Assembly (NCBI GenBank): GCA_035565335.1
Contig: DATMSO010000028.1
Coordinates: 1-64,000 of the forward strand
Direction: 5' to 3'
From: Methylovorus sp035565335
GTDB taxonomy: Bacteria; Pseudomonadota; Gammaproteobacteria; Burkholderiales; Methylophilaceae
DNA: 64,000 nt
This document shows, piece after piece, positions 52,596-60,902 of this stretch. Below the pieces are notes generated by a model. That model had not been told where the DNA came from and did not search any database. It worked only from the letters and a program-made list of their open reading frames with translations. The first letter of the stretch is position 1. Every line of letters starts with the position of its first letter. A program made the position numbers and the translations under genes.

Positions 52596-54836
52596 TTGAT
52601 AAAGCATATTCACAACGGGCGCCCGCTTGGGCCTGCCGCATTTTTTATGGCCTTGCTGATGGGCTGCTTACTTTTAATGTCATTCAAGGCCGCCTACGCA
52701 GCCACCGCTACTGGCCCCCAGGTACTCAATTTATCCGGCGCCTGGCAATTCATGCCCATCACTCGCCAACCTGTTACGCCCACCATGACGCCGCCGACAG
52801 AGGGTTGGAAGACCATACAAGTACCAGATAACTGGTTCAGGCAAGGACAGGATATTTCAGGCCAAGCCTGGTATAGCACCCGCTTCAGGGTGGACAATAA
52901 TACCCGTGGAAAACATGCCGAGCTTAGATTTGAAGGAGTGGATTATCTGGCGGATGTGTGGATCAATGGGCATTACCTGGGCCATCACGAAGGCTACTTT
53001 CAGCCTTTTTCCTTCAATATCACCCCCTACCTTCAAGATGGTGCCAATACGATTAGTGTATTGGTCGACAGCCCCCTGGAAAAAGCCGAAGACTGGTCTT
53101 TGCACAAACGCCTGGTAAAGGGCATATTCAGCCATCATGACACCCGCCCGGGCGGCGCGTGGTCGCCACGTGGACAGGAACAGAACACCGGCGGAATCTG
53201 GGCTCCGGTCACTATCGCCTTTAGCGATCAGCTAGTTGTACAGGGCCTCAAGCTTACCCCACGCCGCCATGGCAATGCCTGGCGGCTGGAAGGAGAGGTC
53301 GCCATGGCCAGCGATGTTTCACATGAAACCTTGGTACAGCTGGAAGCGGAATTAACTCCAGAAAACTTTGAAGGCCGAAGTTATCGTTTCACCCAACCGC
53401 TCAAAGTCAAGCCTGGTGCCCAGTCCTTCCCCTTGCAGTATGCGCTCACCCAGCCGGAATTGTGGTGGCCGGCCGATTACGGAAAACCCAATCTTTATCG
53501 GTTCAGACTGCGCATTACCAATAATGGAAAAGTGCTGGATACGCGCGAACAGGTACTAGGCTTGCGGGAGGTGCGGGTCGATGAAACCACGCAGCAGTGG
53601 TATATCAACAATCACCGCATGTTCATGCGCGGCACCAATTACATCGGCAGCCAGTGGCTGGCCGAAATGACGCCTGACCGCTATGAACGCGATATACGCA
53701 TGATGCGCGACGCGCATGTGAACGCGATCCGCGTGCATGCCCATATTGCCTCTCCCGCCTTTTACGAGGTATGCGATCGCAATGGCATGCTGGTAATGCA
53801 GGATTTCCCGTTGTTATGGGGCTATAGCGATGATGAAGCGTTCCATCGCACCGCCCGCGCTCAGGCGGCGGATATGGTGAAGACGCTTTACCACCACCCT
53901 TCCGTGGTCTCGTGGACCATGCATAATGAGCCACCATGGGACTCGCCCTGGATGAGCAGCAAGTATGCGGATTATCGCCCAGACCAGAATCTGGCGCTGG
54001 ATAACGCGCTATACCAGGATGTGCGCGCGCTAGACGATACGCGCGTCACCCGCCGGGAATCCGGTACTAAAGAGCATGAATGGTTAGGCTGGTATTCGGA
54101 TAATTGGCACGCTTTTGCCCGCCCTGCCCCCAATCCATGGATTACCGAATTTGGCGCCCAGGCTTTGCCGGTGATGAGTAGCCTGCAGCGGCTATTTACC
54201 GAGGCGGAAATGTGGCCGCAAACCGAGCCACAATGGGAAAAATGGCAGTTTCATAACTTTCAACCGCACGAGACATTCAATATTGCCCAGGTACCCCGCG
54301 GTAACAATGTGCAGGAGCTCATGGCAAATACCCAGGCTTATCAATCACGCCTGATCCAGTTTGCGGCCGAAAATTACAGACGCCAGCGTTATGCGCCGGT
54401 CTCGGCTATTTTCCAGTTCATGTTTGTGGAAAACTGGCCCTCCATCAATTGGGGCGTGGTGGATTACTGGCGGCAACCCAAACCGGGTTATGAGGCGCTG
54501 CGTACCGCATTTCAACCCGTACTCCCCAGCCTGCAATGGGTGAAAGAGCAATACAGTAGTGGCGAAACCGTCGTGATCGGCCTGTGGGCCATCAACGATC
54601 TGTGGCAGGCATACCCGCAGGCCACTTATAAGATACGGCTGCTACGCGACGGCCAACCTGTGGATGATCGAGACTGGCAGCTCGATATGGCGGCGGATAG
54701 TGGAAAGAAACTGGATGATTACCGCCTGGAACAAGCCCAAGCCGGCCAGTACGAATTGCAGGCGGAATTACTAGATCATCAGGGCAAGCGGCTCGGCAGC
54801 AACCGTTTCCGCTTCAGCGTGAGCGCTGGCCAATAA
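52596..54836 (+). CDS. Secreted glycoside hydrolase family 2 protein
   Basis: 746 residues from a TTG at 52596 (GGGAC upstream); an ATG at 52647 is the other possible start. Either gives a signal peptide ending near A-A-Y-A-A. The order is GH2: sugar-binding jelly roll (A-E-L-R-F-E-G-V-D-Y-L-A-D-V-W-I-N-G near 110), immunoglobulin-like domain, TIM barrel with acid/base Glu445 in M-H-N-E-P and nucleophile Glu518 in I-T-E-F-G-A. Closest to beta-glucuronidase or beta-galactosidase-like enzymes; substrate not determinable. Periplasmic location is unusual for a methylotroph that lives on C1 compounds. No sugar transporter is adjacent. Confidence 0.85.
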   Translation: MIKHIHNGRPLGPAAFFMALLMGCLLLMSFKAAYAATATGPQVLNLSGAWQFMPITRQPVTPTMTPPTEGWKTIQVPDNWFRQGQDISGQAWYSTRFRVDNNTRGKHAELRFEGVDYLADVWINGHYLGHHEGYFQPFSFNITPYLQDGANTISVLVDSPLEKAEDWSLHKRLVKGIFSHHDTRPGGAWSPRGQEQNTGGIWAPVTIAFSDQLVVQGLKLTPRRHGNAWRLEGEVAMASDVSHETLVQLEAELTPENFEGRSYRFTQPLKVKPGAQSFPLQYALTQPELWWPADYGKPNLYRFRLRITNNGKVLDTREQVLGLREVRVDETTQQWYINNHRMFMRGTNYIGSQWLAEMTPDRYERDIRMMRDAHVNAIRVHAHIASPAFYEVCDRNGMLVMQDFPLLWGYSDDEAFHRTARAQAADMVKTLYHHPSVVSWTMHNEPPWDSPWMSSKYADYRPDQNLALDNALYQDVRALDDTRVTRRESGTKEHEWLGWYSDNWHAFARPAPNPWITEFGAQALPVMSSLQRLFTEAEMWPQTEPQWEKWQFHNFQPHETFNIAQVPRGNNVQELMANTQAYQSRLIQFAAENYRRQRYAPVSAIFQFMFVENWPSINWGVVDYWRQPKPGYEALRTAFQPVLPSLQWVKEQYSSGETVVIGLWAINDLWQAYPQATYKIRLLRDGQPVDDRDWQLDMAADSGKKLDDYRLEQAQAGQYELQAELLDHQGKRLGSNRFRFSVSAGQ

Positions 54837-54847
54837 GCTGATAGCGC

Positions 54848-56359
54848 TCAGTCTTGCAGCTTCAGGGTACGCAAGGTGCGAGTGCGCACTCGCGCCAGTA
54901 ATTCTGCATCTTCAACCAATGATTCGCCCCACGATGGCACCATGGTTTTTAGTTGCTGCTGCCAGGCGGTTTCCTGCAAGCGAGCGCCAAAACAGCGCTG
55001 CAATACCTCCAGCATCGCCTGTACCGAGGTGGATGCCCCTGGCGACGCCCCTAGCAATGCTGCCAGCGTTCCATCCGCGGAAGACACAATCTCCGTGCCG
55101 AACTCAAGCTTGCCGCCTTTATCCTCGCATTGCTTGATAATTTGCACGCGCTGCCCCGCTGTCGCGAGTGTCCAGTCTTCGTCTCGCGCGAGCGGATAAA
55201 ACTGGCGTAGCGCATCCATCCGTTTGCTGTGCGATTGAAATACTTCACTGACGAGATATCGCGTCAAATCCAGATTATGCCGCCCCGCCCCCAGCATGGA
55301 TTTCAGATTGCCCAGCTTCACTGACGTCGGCAGATTCAGCCAGGAGCCTTGCTTGAGAAACTTGGTGGTAAACCCGGCATAGGGGCCAAACAGCAAGGCA
55401 GGCTTGCCATCGATATAACGGGTATCCAGATGCGGTACCGACATCGGGGGTGCGCCCAGCGGGGCCTTCCCATAAACCTTGGCCTGATGCTGGCGAATAA
55501 TGTCGGGCTTATTGCATACCAGCCACAAGCCGCTTACTGGGAAGCCGCCATAGCCGCGTGCTTCCGGTATCCCTGACTTCTGTAACAAAGGCAAGGCACC
55601 GCCGCCTGCGCCCAGAAATACAAATGCGGCATTGACCACCTGGTGATCGGCGGCCTGTTTGCCCTTCAGTTGCACGCGCCAGCGGCCATTGGGTAACTGG
55701 CGCAGCGTTTTGACACTGGTGCTGGTCTTGAGCTCGAAACCCTTGCGGCTCTGCATGGACTGAACCAGCTTACGGGTCAATGCGCCAAAATCAATATCGC
55801 TGCCATAAGCCACGCGGGTGGCTGCCACCGGCTGGTTATCAGGTCGATCACGCATGACCAAAGGCATCCACTCCGCGATTACACGCGGGTCATCACTGAA
55901 TTCCATGTCCTTGAACAAGGGATGCTGGCTGAGCGCGGCATGACGCTCGCGCAAGAAGGCGACGTTCTCCGCGCCCCAGACGAAACTTTCATGCGGGGTA
56001 GGACGAATAAACTGTTCGGGTTCGGGCAACACATGGTTTTCCACCAGCCAGGACCAGAATTGCAGGGAAACTTCGAAAGCGGCATTGATTCCCAGAGCGC
56101 GTTTGATTTCCACCTTGCCGTTGGGCATTTGCGGGGTGTAATTCAGCTCGCAGTAGCCGGCATGGCCGGTACCGGCGTTATTCCAGCCATCGGAGCTCTC
56201 AGCGGCAACTTCCGGCAGACGTTCCACCATCAGGATGCTCAAGGCAGGGTCGAGCTGTTGCAGCATGGTGCCCAGGGTCGCGCTCATGACGCCACCACCT
56301 ACCAACAAAATATCAACCTGCCTGTCTGTCACATCTTTCCCCAAGCGCTTGCAGCGCAT
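54848..56359 (-). CDS. mqo: Malate:quinone oxidoreductase
   Basis: Membrane-associated FAD enzyme oxidising malate to oxaloacetate and passing electrons to quinone. The 503-residue product has the N-terminal FAD motif D-I-L-L-V-G-G-G-V-M-S-A-T-L-G, E-R-L-P-E-V-A-A-E-S-S, G-T-G-H-A-G-Y-C-E-L-N and the family's F-G-P-Y-A-G-F-T-T-K-F-L-K near 320. A GTG at 56332 with GGGGA at good spacing is an equally plausible start. Convergent with the GH2 gene, 11 bases apart. Confidence 0.95.
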   Translation of the reverse strand: MRCKRLGKDVTDRQVDILLVGGGVMSATLGTMLQQLDPALSILMVERLPEVAAESSDGWNNAGTGHAGYCELNYTPQMPNGKVEIKRALGINAAFEVSLQFWSWLVENHVLPEPEQFIRPTPHESFVWGAENVAFLRERHAALSQHPLFKDMEFSDDPRVIAEWMPLVMRDRPDNQPVAATRVAYGSDIDFGALTRKLVQSMQSRKGFELKTSTSVKTLRQLPNGRWRVQLKGKQAADHQVVNAAFVFLGAGGGALPLLQKSGIPEARGYGGFPVSGLWLVCNKPDIIRQHQAKVYGKAPLGAPPMSVPHLDTRYIDGKPALLFGPYAGFTTKFLKQGSWLNLPTSVKLGNLKSMLGAGRHNLDLTRYLVSEVFQSHSKRMDALRQFYPLARDEDWTLATAGQRVQIIKQCEDKGGKLEFGTEIVSSADGTLAALLGASPGASTSVQAMLEVLQRCFGARLQETAWQQQLKTMVPSWGESLVEDAELLARVRTRTLRTLKLQD

Positions 56360-56435
56360 ATGTGTATATCACCAAGAATAGCGACGTATTATAACTGCTT
56401 GGGGCAAGGCCTGCGCGCTGGGCACGTGTGTTAAA

Positions 56436-56467
56436 AAGGGCTGCAAACCCCTACGTTTGCAGCCCTT
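56436..56467 (-). terminator. Terminator of the glycine-zipper lipoprotein gene
   Basis: Thirteen-base perfect stem AAGGGCTGCAAAC/GTTTGCAGCCCTT with a 6-base loop; read on the minus strand it is followed by a run of T residues (56437-56433). It lies 20 bases after the end of the gene at 56487. Confidence 0.9.
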
Positions 56468-56486
56468 ATCGGTATTTACCAGTGAA

Positions 56487-57002
56487 TCAGTAATAGCCTG
56501 GGGGAGGCGGAGGGGGTGGATAATAAGCAGAAGGCGGCGGTGGACTATAGCTCTGCACCACGCGGCGTTGATTTGCCTCGCTGGCAGCCATCGGCACCTT
56601 ATTACCCTTGGCATACATGCATTGCAGATATGCATTATCGTAGCGTTGCTGCACGGTATACGAAGAAGTTTGCGCAGCATCTGCCCCAGCTACGGTCCCA
56701 ACCAATAGACCAGTCCCAGCGCCAAACGCAGCCGCGCCATGCCCACCTACCGCGGCGCCCAGCACTGCGCCAACCGCCGTGCCGACGGCTGCGCTTTTGA
56801 CCATGCTATCGTTTCCGGCCTGCTTGGCCGAGGCACCGCTCTGTTCAAAACCGTATTGACGGCAACTCGCATCATCGGCGCGGAACTGATCAAAGTTTTT
56901 AGTACTGCCAGGCAAGGCCATGCGGCTCGGGCCATCGGGCACGGTAGCGCAAGCACTGACTATCAGCGTACTGCCCAGCAAGATAAATAATGGGATCTTC
57001 AT
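56487..57002 (-). CDS. Glycine-zipper lipoprotein
   Basis: 171-residue predicted lipoprotein. Signal peptide with lipobox V-S-A-C (lipid Cys18), Asp-poor +2 position (Ala), so outer-membrane sorting is expected. Residues about 68-108 form a Gly/Ala-rich zipper (A-A-V-G-T-A-V-G-A-V-L-G-A-A-V-G-G) of the SlyB/YMGG type, followed by a Cys and a Pro/Tyr-rich tail (P-P-P-P-P-P-P-G-Y-Y). It lies 9 bases downstream of another Pro/Tyr-rich secreted protein; the two likely form an envelope operon. Function unknown. Confidence 0.8.
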   Translation of the reverse strand: MKIPLFILLGSTLIVSACATVPDGPSRMALPGSTKNFDQFRADDASCRQYGFEQSGASAKQAGNDSMVKSAAVGTAVGAVLGAAVGGHGAAAFGAGTGLLVGTVAGADAAQTSSYTVQQRYDNAYLQCMYAKGNKVPMAASEANQRRVVQSYSPPPPSAYYPPPPPPPGYY

Positions 57003-57011
57003 TTCTATCTC

Positions 57012-57443
57012 CTACTTTGCTGGTGCAGGTGGTTGAGGAGCCACTTTTTGCCAGCCTTGCGGGCACTCTTTCACGTAAGGGTAATATCCCTCTGGTTGCG
57101 AGCAATGGTACCAATAGTTATCCGTTGCGGGTGCTGCAGGTGCCTGAGCCTGTGCTGGCGCAGGCGCTACCTGGGCTTGCGGCTGCTCCACATAAACTTC
57201 TGGCTGAGGTGCTGGACGCACAATCACGGTTGGAGGCACCGGATAAGCGTAGTAATAAGGGTCATAGTAATAAGGCCGTGGATAATACGGGCCCCAGCCT
57301 GGTCCCCACCCCGGCCCGAAGCCAGGGCCTACATACACGCCCACGCTGCCATGAAAATGACCGCGATCAGCCAATGCTACGCCGCTGCCCAGCAAACCGG
57401 CAGCGACACTTAGCGCCAAGAGAATGTTTTTAAAGCCATGCAT
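57012..57443 (-). CDS. Secreted Gly/Tyr/Pro-rich small protein
   Basis: 143 residues with a clear signal peptide (cleavage near A-L-A-D, about 25). The mature part opens with a Gly/Trp/Tyr-rich segment (V-G-P-G-F-G-P-G-W-G-P-G-W-G-P, then Y-Y-Y-D-P-Y-Y-Y), an Ala/Pro/Gln linker and a C-terminal module W-Y-H-C-S-Q-P-E-G-Y-Y-P-Y-V-K-E-C with two Cys that may pair. This last module recurs in many proteobacterial hypothetical proteins. First gene of the pair with the lipoprotein; no function assigned. Confidence 0.75.
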   Translation of the reverse strand: MHGFKNILLALSVAAGLLGSGVALADRGHFHGSVGVYVGPGFGPGWGPGWGPYYPRPYYYDPYYYAYPVPPTVIVRPAPQPEVYVEQPQAQVAPAPAQAQAPAAPATDNYWYHCSQPEGYYPYVKECPQGWQKVAPQPPAPAK

Positions 57444-57668
57444 ATTGTTCGTCCTGTCTACCCGTCGAAATGCGGGTTACCAGTAAGACTGGCTTGCGGA
57501 ATATGCAGTTCTTCTCAGGCGTGTAAAGTTGTGTAAACAATCCGCCTATAAATCATGAACTTATGAATAAAAAATGACATCCTGATCCACTTTGCTCACC
57601 ATGATGTAAACCGTTGATTTATCTGCAGAGGGCGGTTAGATTTTTTTTCGACTGGAGGCTATACTACA

Positions 57669-57751
57669 GGCAGTGGAGATGGCATTCCTCCCTTAACCGC
57701 TGCCACGCAGCTGATGATGCCTACGATAACACCCTGGTCAGGGTGCGTAGG
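57669..57751 (+). promoter_or_regulatory. Fluoride riboswitch (crcB motif) upstream of crcB
   Basis: The aptamer is recognisable almost base for base: stem 1 GGAG (57675-57678)/CTCC (57688-57691), loop ATGGCATTC, linker TTAACC, stem 2 GCTG (57699-57702)/CAGC (57708-57711), then TGATGATGCCTACG. Loop bases GGCAT (57681-57685) pair with ATGCC (57717-57721) as the pseudoknot. A hairpin with CCTACG/CGTAGG (57720-57751) and inner ACCCT/AGGGT shares bases with the pseudoknot strand, so the two exclude each other, as expected of an expression platform. crcB, the fluoride exporter, starts 51 bases later. Confidence 0.93.
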
Positions 57752-57802
57752 TTCACGCCCCTGTCCCGGCTTTGCAATCAGCCAATCTTGAAGGACAGTT
57801 TC

Positions 57803-58186
57803 ATGCTCAACTCTATCTTCGTAATCGGCCTCGGTGCAGCACTGGGAGCTGTTTCACGCTGGTGGCTGGGATCAACGCTCAATGCCCTGTTCCCGACCAT
57901 ACCGCCCGGCACGCTGGCTGCAAACCTCATTGGGGGCTACCTCATCGGGCTGCTGCTTGCCCTGTTTGCCAGCCTGCCTCAGCTTTCTCCCGAATGGCGC
58001 TTATTTGCCATTACCGGATTTTTAGGCGGGCTTACCACCTTTTCCACATTTTCAGCCGAGGTGACGACTTTGCTGCAGCAAGGTCGTATAACGTGGGCTG
58101 GGGCTGCCATCCTGCTGCATGTAGCTGGCTCCATCAGTATGACACTGCTGGGCTTTGCCACGATCAATGCGATTAAATCGCTTTAA
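57803..58186 (+). CDS. crcB: Fluoride ion channel/exporter CrcB (Fluc)
   Basis: 127-residue inner-membrane protein with four helices, dimeric in the family, that lets fluoride leave the cell. Motifs: G-A-A-L-G-A-V-S-R-W near 10-19, T-L-A-A-N-L-I-G-G-Y-L-I-G near 38, and G-F-L-G-G-L-T-T-F-S-T-F-S near 70-82 (pore Phe and Thr/Ser). AAGGA (57791-57795) precedes the ATG; upstream codons in the frame belong to the riboswitch leader, not the protein. A DUF190 gene follows after 14 bases. Confidence 0.96.
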   Translation: MLNSIFVIGLGAALGAVSRWWLGSTLNALFPTIPPGTLAANLIGGYLIGLLLALFASLPQLSPEWRLFAITGFLGGLTTFSTFSAEVTTLLQQGRITWAGAAILLHVAGSISMTLLGFATINAIKSL

Positions 58187-58200
58187 ACGAGGAATTTGCG

Positions 58201-58512
58201 ATGCAAGGTTTTCAACTCACCTTTTATACCGCTCAAAACCGTCACCACGAGCAACGCCCCATACACGAATGGCTGCTAGACGAAGCGCGCAAGCTTGGCA
58301 TCAAAGGCGCGACCATCATCTCCGCCAGCGAAGGATACGGCCATGATGGCATATTGCATGCTGCGCATTTTTTTGAACTGGCAGACCAGCCGGTCCAGGT
58401 GATCATGCTGGTGCAAAGCAGCGAGGCAGACCAGCTGTTTGCCCTTATCAAGCAACATGGGCTTTCCCTGTTCTACGTTAAAACCCCTGTCGAATATGGC
58501 ACCACGGCCTAA
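58201..58512 (+). CDS. DUF190 family protein
   Basis: 103-residue cytosolic protein of the DUF190 family, a ferredoxin-like fold related to PII-type regulators. It shows P-I-H-E-W-L-L-D-E-A-R-K-L-G-I-K-G-A-T and G-Y-G-H-D-G-I-L-H. DUF190 genes are repeatedly found next to crcB, and here it shares the crcB transcript and so the fluoride riboswitch. Its role in fluoride tolerance is unknown. Confidence 0.88.
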   Translation: MQGFQLTFYTAQNRHHEQRPIHEWLLDEARKLGIKGATIISASEGYGHDGILHAAHFFELADQPVQVIMLVQSSEADQLFALIKQHGLSLFYVKTPVEYGTTA

Positions 58513-58533
58513 TCACGCATAAGCAAGTTTGCC

Positions 58534-58551
58534 CGGGGGCTTGCACCCCCG
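58534..58551 (+). other. GC-rich hairpin just before the RIO kinase start
   Basis: CGGGGG (58534-58539) pairs with CCCCCG (58546-58551), 6-base loop, one base before the ATG at 58553. It could mark the end of the crcB-DUF190 transcript or shut the upstream translation start, favouring the later ATG at 58565. Confidence 0.45.
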
Positions 58552-58552
58552 T

Positions 58553-59419
58553 ATGATGAGGCCCATGAAACCTCCCAAACGCCTGGAGCCGTTGATTGAA
58601 GACGGCCTGATTGATGAAGTGTTGCGCCAGCTCATGAGCGGCAAGGAAGCGACCGTATATGTGGTGCGTTGCGGCGATGACGTTCGCTGTGCCAAAGTCT
58701 ACAAAGAAGCCGATAAACGCAGCTTTCGTCAGAGCGTGGATTACACCGAAGGACGTAAGACCAAAAACAGCCGGCAGGCCCGCGCCATGGGCAAGGGTTC
58801 ACGCTATGGACGCAAGCTGCAGGAAGAAGCCTGGCAGAGTGCCGAGGTGGATGCGCTATACCGTCTGGCCGCTGCTGGTGTGCGCGTTCCCCAGCCCCAT
58901 AATTTCTACGAGGGCGTGCTACTCATGGAGCTCGTCACCGATGACGCTGGCCATGCCGCCCCTCGCCTCAATGATGTCGAATTTACAGAGCAGGAAGCAT
59001 TGCAGCATCACCACAGTCTGCTGGTGGATGTTATTCGCATGCTGAATGCAGGCATCGTGCACGGCGATCTTTCTGAATTCAACATTCTGTTGGGCAGCCA
59101 TGGCCCCGTGATTATCGACTTGCCGCAAGCGGTTAATGCAGCAGGTAATAACCATGCCAGCAGCATGCTGGAACGTGACGTTGACAACCTGGCCGCTTAT
59201 TTCGGTCGCTTTGCACCTTCACTGCTTGGTACGGAATATGGCAAGGAAATCTGGGCCCTGTATTCACATGGGGCATTGACCACCGAAGTAAAACTGACAG
59301 GACATGTGAAGACCGATACCGCGCCGGTGGATTTAAAGAGCGTCTTACGCGTGATTGACGATGTACGCAAAGAAGAAGAAAAAAAACAGGCTCGCCTAGT
59401 CGTTACTCCACGCACCTAA
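58553..59419 (+). CDS. RIO-type serine protein kinase
   Basis: About 288 residues of the RIO1 family, atypical protein kinases. Motifs: L-M-S-G-K-E-A-T-V-Y-V-V (P-loop substitute, near 26-37), catalytic Lys in C-A-K-V-Y-K-E, then K-N-S-R-Q-A-R-A-M-G-K-G-S-R-Y-G-R-K (flexible-loop region), catalytic H-G-D-L-S-E-F-N-I-L and metal-binding I-I-D-L-P-Q-A. Starts at 58553, 58556 or 58565 are all possible; only the last has a GAGG nearby, 3 bases away. Bacterial RIO proteins are poorly studied; a ribosome-linked role would be by analogy only. hflX, a ribosome-splitting GTPase, follows. Confidence 0.88.
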   Translation: MMRPMKPPKRLEPLIEDGLIDEVLRQLMSGKEATVYVVRCGDDVRCAKVYKEADKRSFRQSVDYTEGRKTKNSRQARAMGKGSRYGRKLQEEAWQSAEVDALYRLAAAGVRVPQPHNFYEGVLLMELVTDDAGHAAPRLNDVEFTEQEALQHHHSLLVDVIRMLNAGIVHGDLSEFNILLGSHGPVIIDLPQAVNAAGNNHASSMLERDVDNLAAYFGRFAPSLLGTEYGKEIWALYSHGALTTEVKLTGHVKTDTAPVDLKSVLRVIDDVRKEEEKKQARLVVTPRT

Positions 59420-59497
59420 ACAGCATTTTGCAATTAGCTAGCCCGACGCATTTCCAGGCCCGCTAGCGATTTTTAAACAAGGTACCTACCCTCACCC

Positions 59498-60832
59498 ATG
59501 CAAACCGAAGTAAAAGAAGCCCCAAAATACGCCATTGTCGCCTCCGTGCAATTACCAAACGTTAGCGACATCGAATTTGAAGCATCGCTCACAGAACTAC
59601 GCGAACTCGCCAAAACACTCGGCTACCATGTCGTGCATACCTTTGTACAAAAACGTGGCAGTTTTGATACCACCGCGTATCTCGGCATTGGCAAACGTCA
59701 GGAGATCCAGGCCTGGGTCAGCCACGAAAATGAAATCGCCGAGAAGGAGGATGCTCCTGCCGATAGCCACTTCATAGAAGCGATTTTAGTCGACCATGAA
59801 ATTTCGCCTTCGCAGGCGCGTAATCTCGAAAAAGAAACTGGTTGCGAAGTCATGGACCGGACCATGGTGATTTTGGAGATTTTTCATCGCAATGCCCGCT
59901 CCCGCGCCGCCAAGGCGCAAGTGGAGATTGCACGCCTGGGCTACATGGCGCCCAGACTGCGCGAAGCCGCCAAGTTGGCGGGGCCGCAAGGTCGACAGCG
60001 CAGCGGTGTAGGTGGCCGGGGTGCTGGGGAATCCTCTACCGAGCTTGATCGCCGCAAGATACGTGATCGTATCGCCGAACTACAGCTCGAAATATTGGCC
60101 ATGGAGGCCGAGCGCAAAACCCAGCGCGCCAGAAGACAGCAACGCCAGGGCCTTACCAGCGTGGCGCTGGTGGGCTATACCAATGCTGGCAAGTCCACCC
60201 TCATGCGCGCCCTCACCGGCAGCGAAGTCCTGGTTGCCAACAAACTATTCGCCACGCTGGATACCACCGTCCGCACCCTCTACCCGGAAACCGTGCCTCG
60301 CGTGCTGGTCAGCGATACCGTGGGCTTTATCAAAAACTTGCCCCATGGCTTGGTCGCCTCTTTCAAGTCCACGCTGGATGAAGCGCTGGACGCTGCCCTG
60401 CTATTACATGTCATCGACGCGAGCGATCCTGGCTATGAACGCCAGCTCGAAGTCACCGACAAAGTGCTGGAAGAAATCAGTGCAGATGATGTCCCCCGTA
60501 TTCGTGTCTTCAATAAAATTGATCATGTGGGCGATGCTGAAGCCCAGGCCGAGCATGAAGCCATTCTCAAAGCCAAGTACCCCGATTGCGTGGTCATGAG
60601 CGCGCGCCGACCGGATGATGTCGCCCGGCTGCACAAAATGATAGTGCAATTTTTTCAGCGTGATCTGATTGAGACTGAAGTATTCGTCCCCTGGTCAAAA
60701 CAGCAATTGCTAGGTGAAATTTATGCCAGCTGCCAAGTATTGGGCGAGCGCTCGGATGAGGAAGGCACGTTTTTTACGATATGTGGTGAAGCTTCCGTGC
60801 TGGAAAGATTGCGGGACAAGCTAACCGATTAA
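59498..60832 (+). CDS. hflX: GTPase HflX
   Basis: Ribosome-associated GTPase that splits stalled or stressed 70S ribosomes. The 444-residue protein has the N-terminal HflX domain (V-D-H-E-I-S-P-S-Q-A-R-N-L-E, R-L-G-Y-M-A-P-R-L-R), a helical linker, and the G domain with Walker A G-Y-T-N-A-G-K-S-T (226-234), switch D-T-V-G-F-I-K-N-L-P and N-K-I-D. It is not beside hfq, its partner in many Proteobacteria. Convergent with gyrB across a terminator. Confidence 0.95.
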   Translation: MQTEVKEAPKYAIVASVQLPNVSDIEFEASLTELRELAKTLGYHVVHTFVQKRGSFDTTAYLGIGKRQEIQAWVSHENEIAEKEDAPADSHFIEAILVDHEISPSQARNLEKETGCEVMDRTMVILEIFHRNARSRAAKAQVEIARLGYMAPRLREAAKLAGPQGRQRSGVGGRGAGESSTELDRRKIRDRIAELQLEILAMEAERKTQRARRQQRQGLTSVALVGYTNAGKSTLMRALTGSEVLVANKLFATLDTTVRTLYPETVPRVLVSDTVGFIKNLPHGLVASFKSTLDEALDAALLLHVIDASDPGYERQLEVTDKVLEEISADDVPRIRVFNKIDHVGDAEAQAEHEAILKAKYPDCVVMSARRPDDVARLHKMIVQFFQRDLIETEVFVPWSKQQLLGEIYASCQVLGERSDEEGTFFTICGEASVLERLRDKLTD

Positions 60833-60849
60833 CGTATCTCGTCCCTAAT

Positions 60850-60879
60850 AAAAAAAGCGGCTATTAAGCCGCTTTTTTT
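60850..60879. terminator. Bidirectional terminator between hflX and gyrB
   Basis: Stem AGCGGCT/AGCCGCT with loop ATTA, flanked by a run of A on the left and T on the right, so it works in both directions. It lies 17 bases after hflX and 24 bases past the gyrB end. Confidence 0.92.
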
Positions 60880-60902
60880 ATATCAAAGACTTAATTAAGT
60901 CA

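Noticed and set aside
53315..53330. Third parS-like sequence (GTTTCACATGAAAC)
   Set aside because: The central CACGTG is changed to CACATG and it lies in the GH2 coding sequence.
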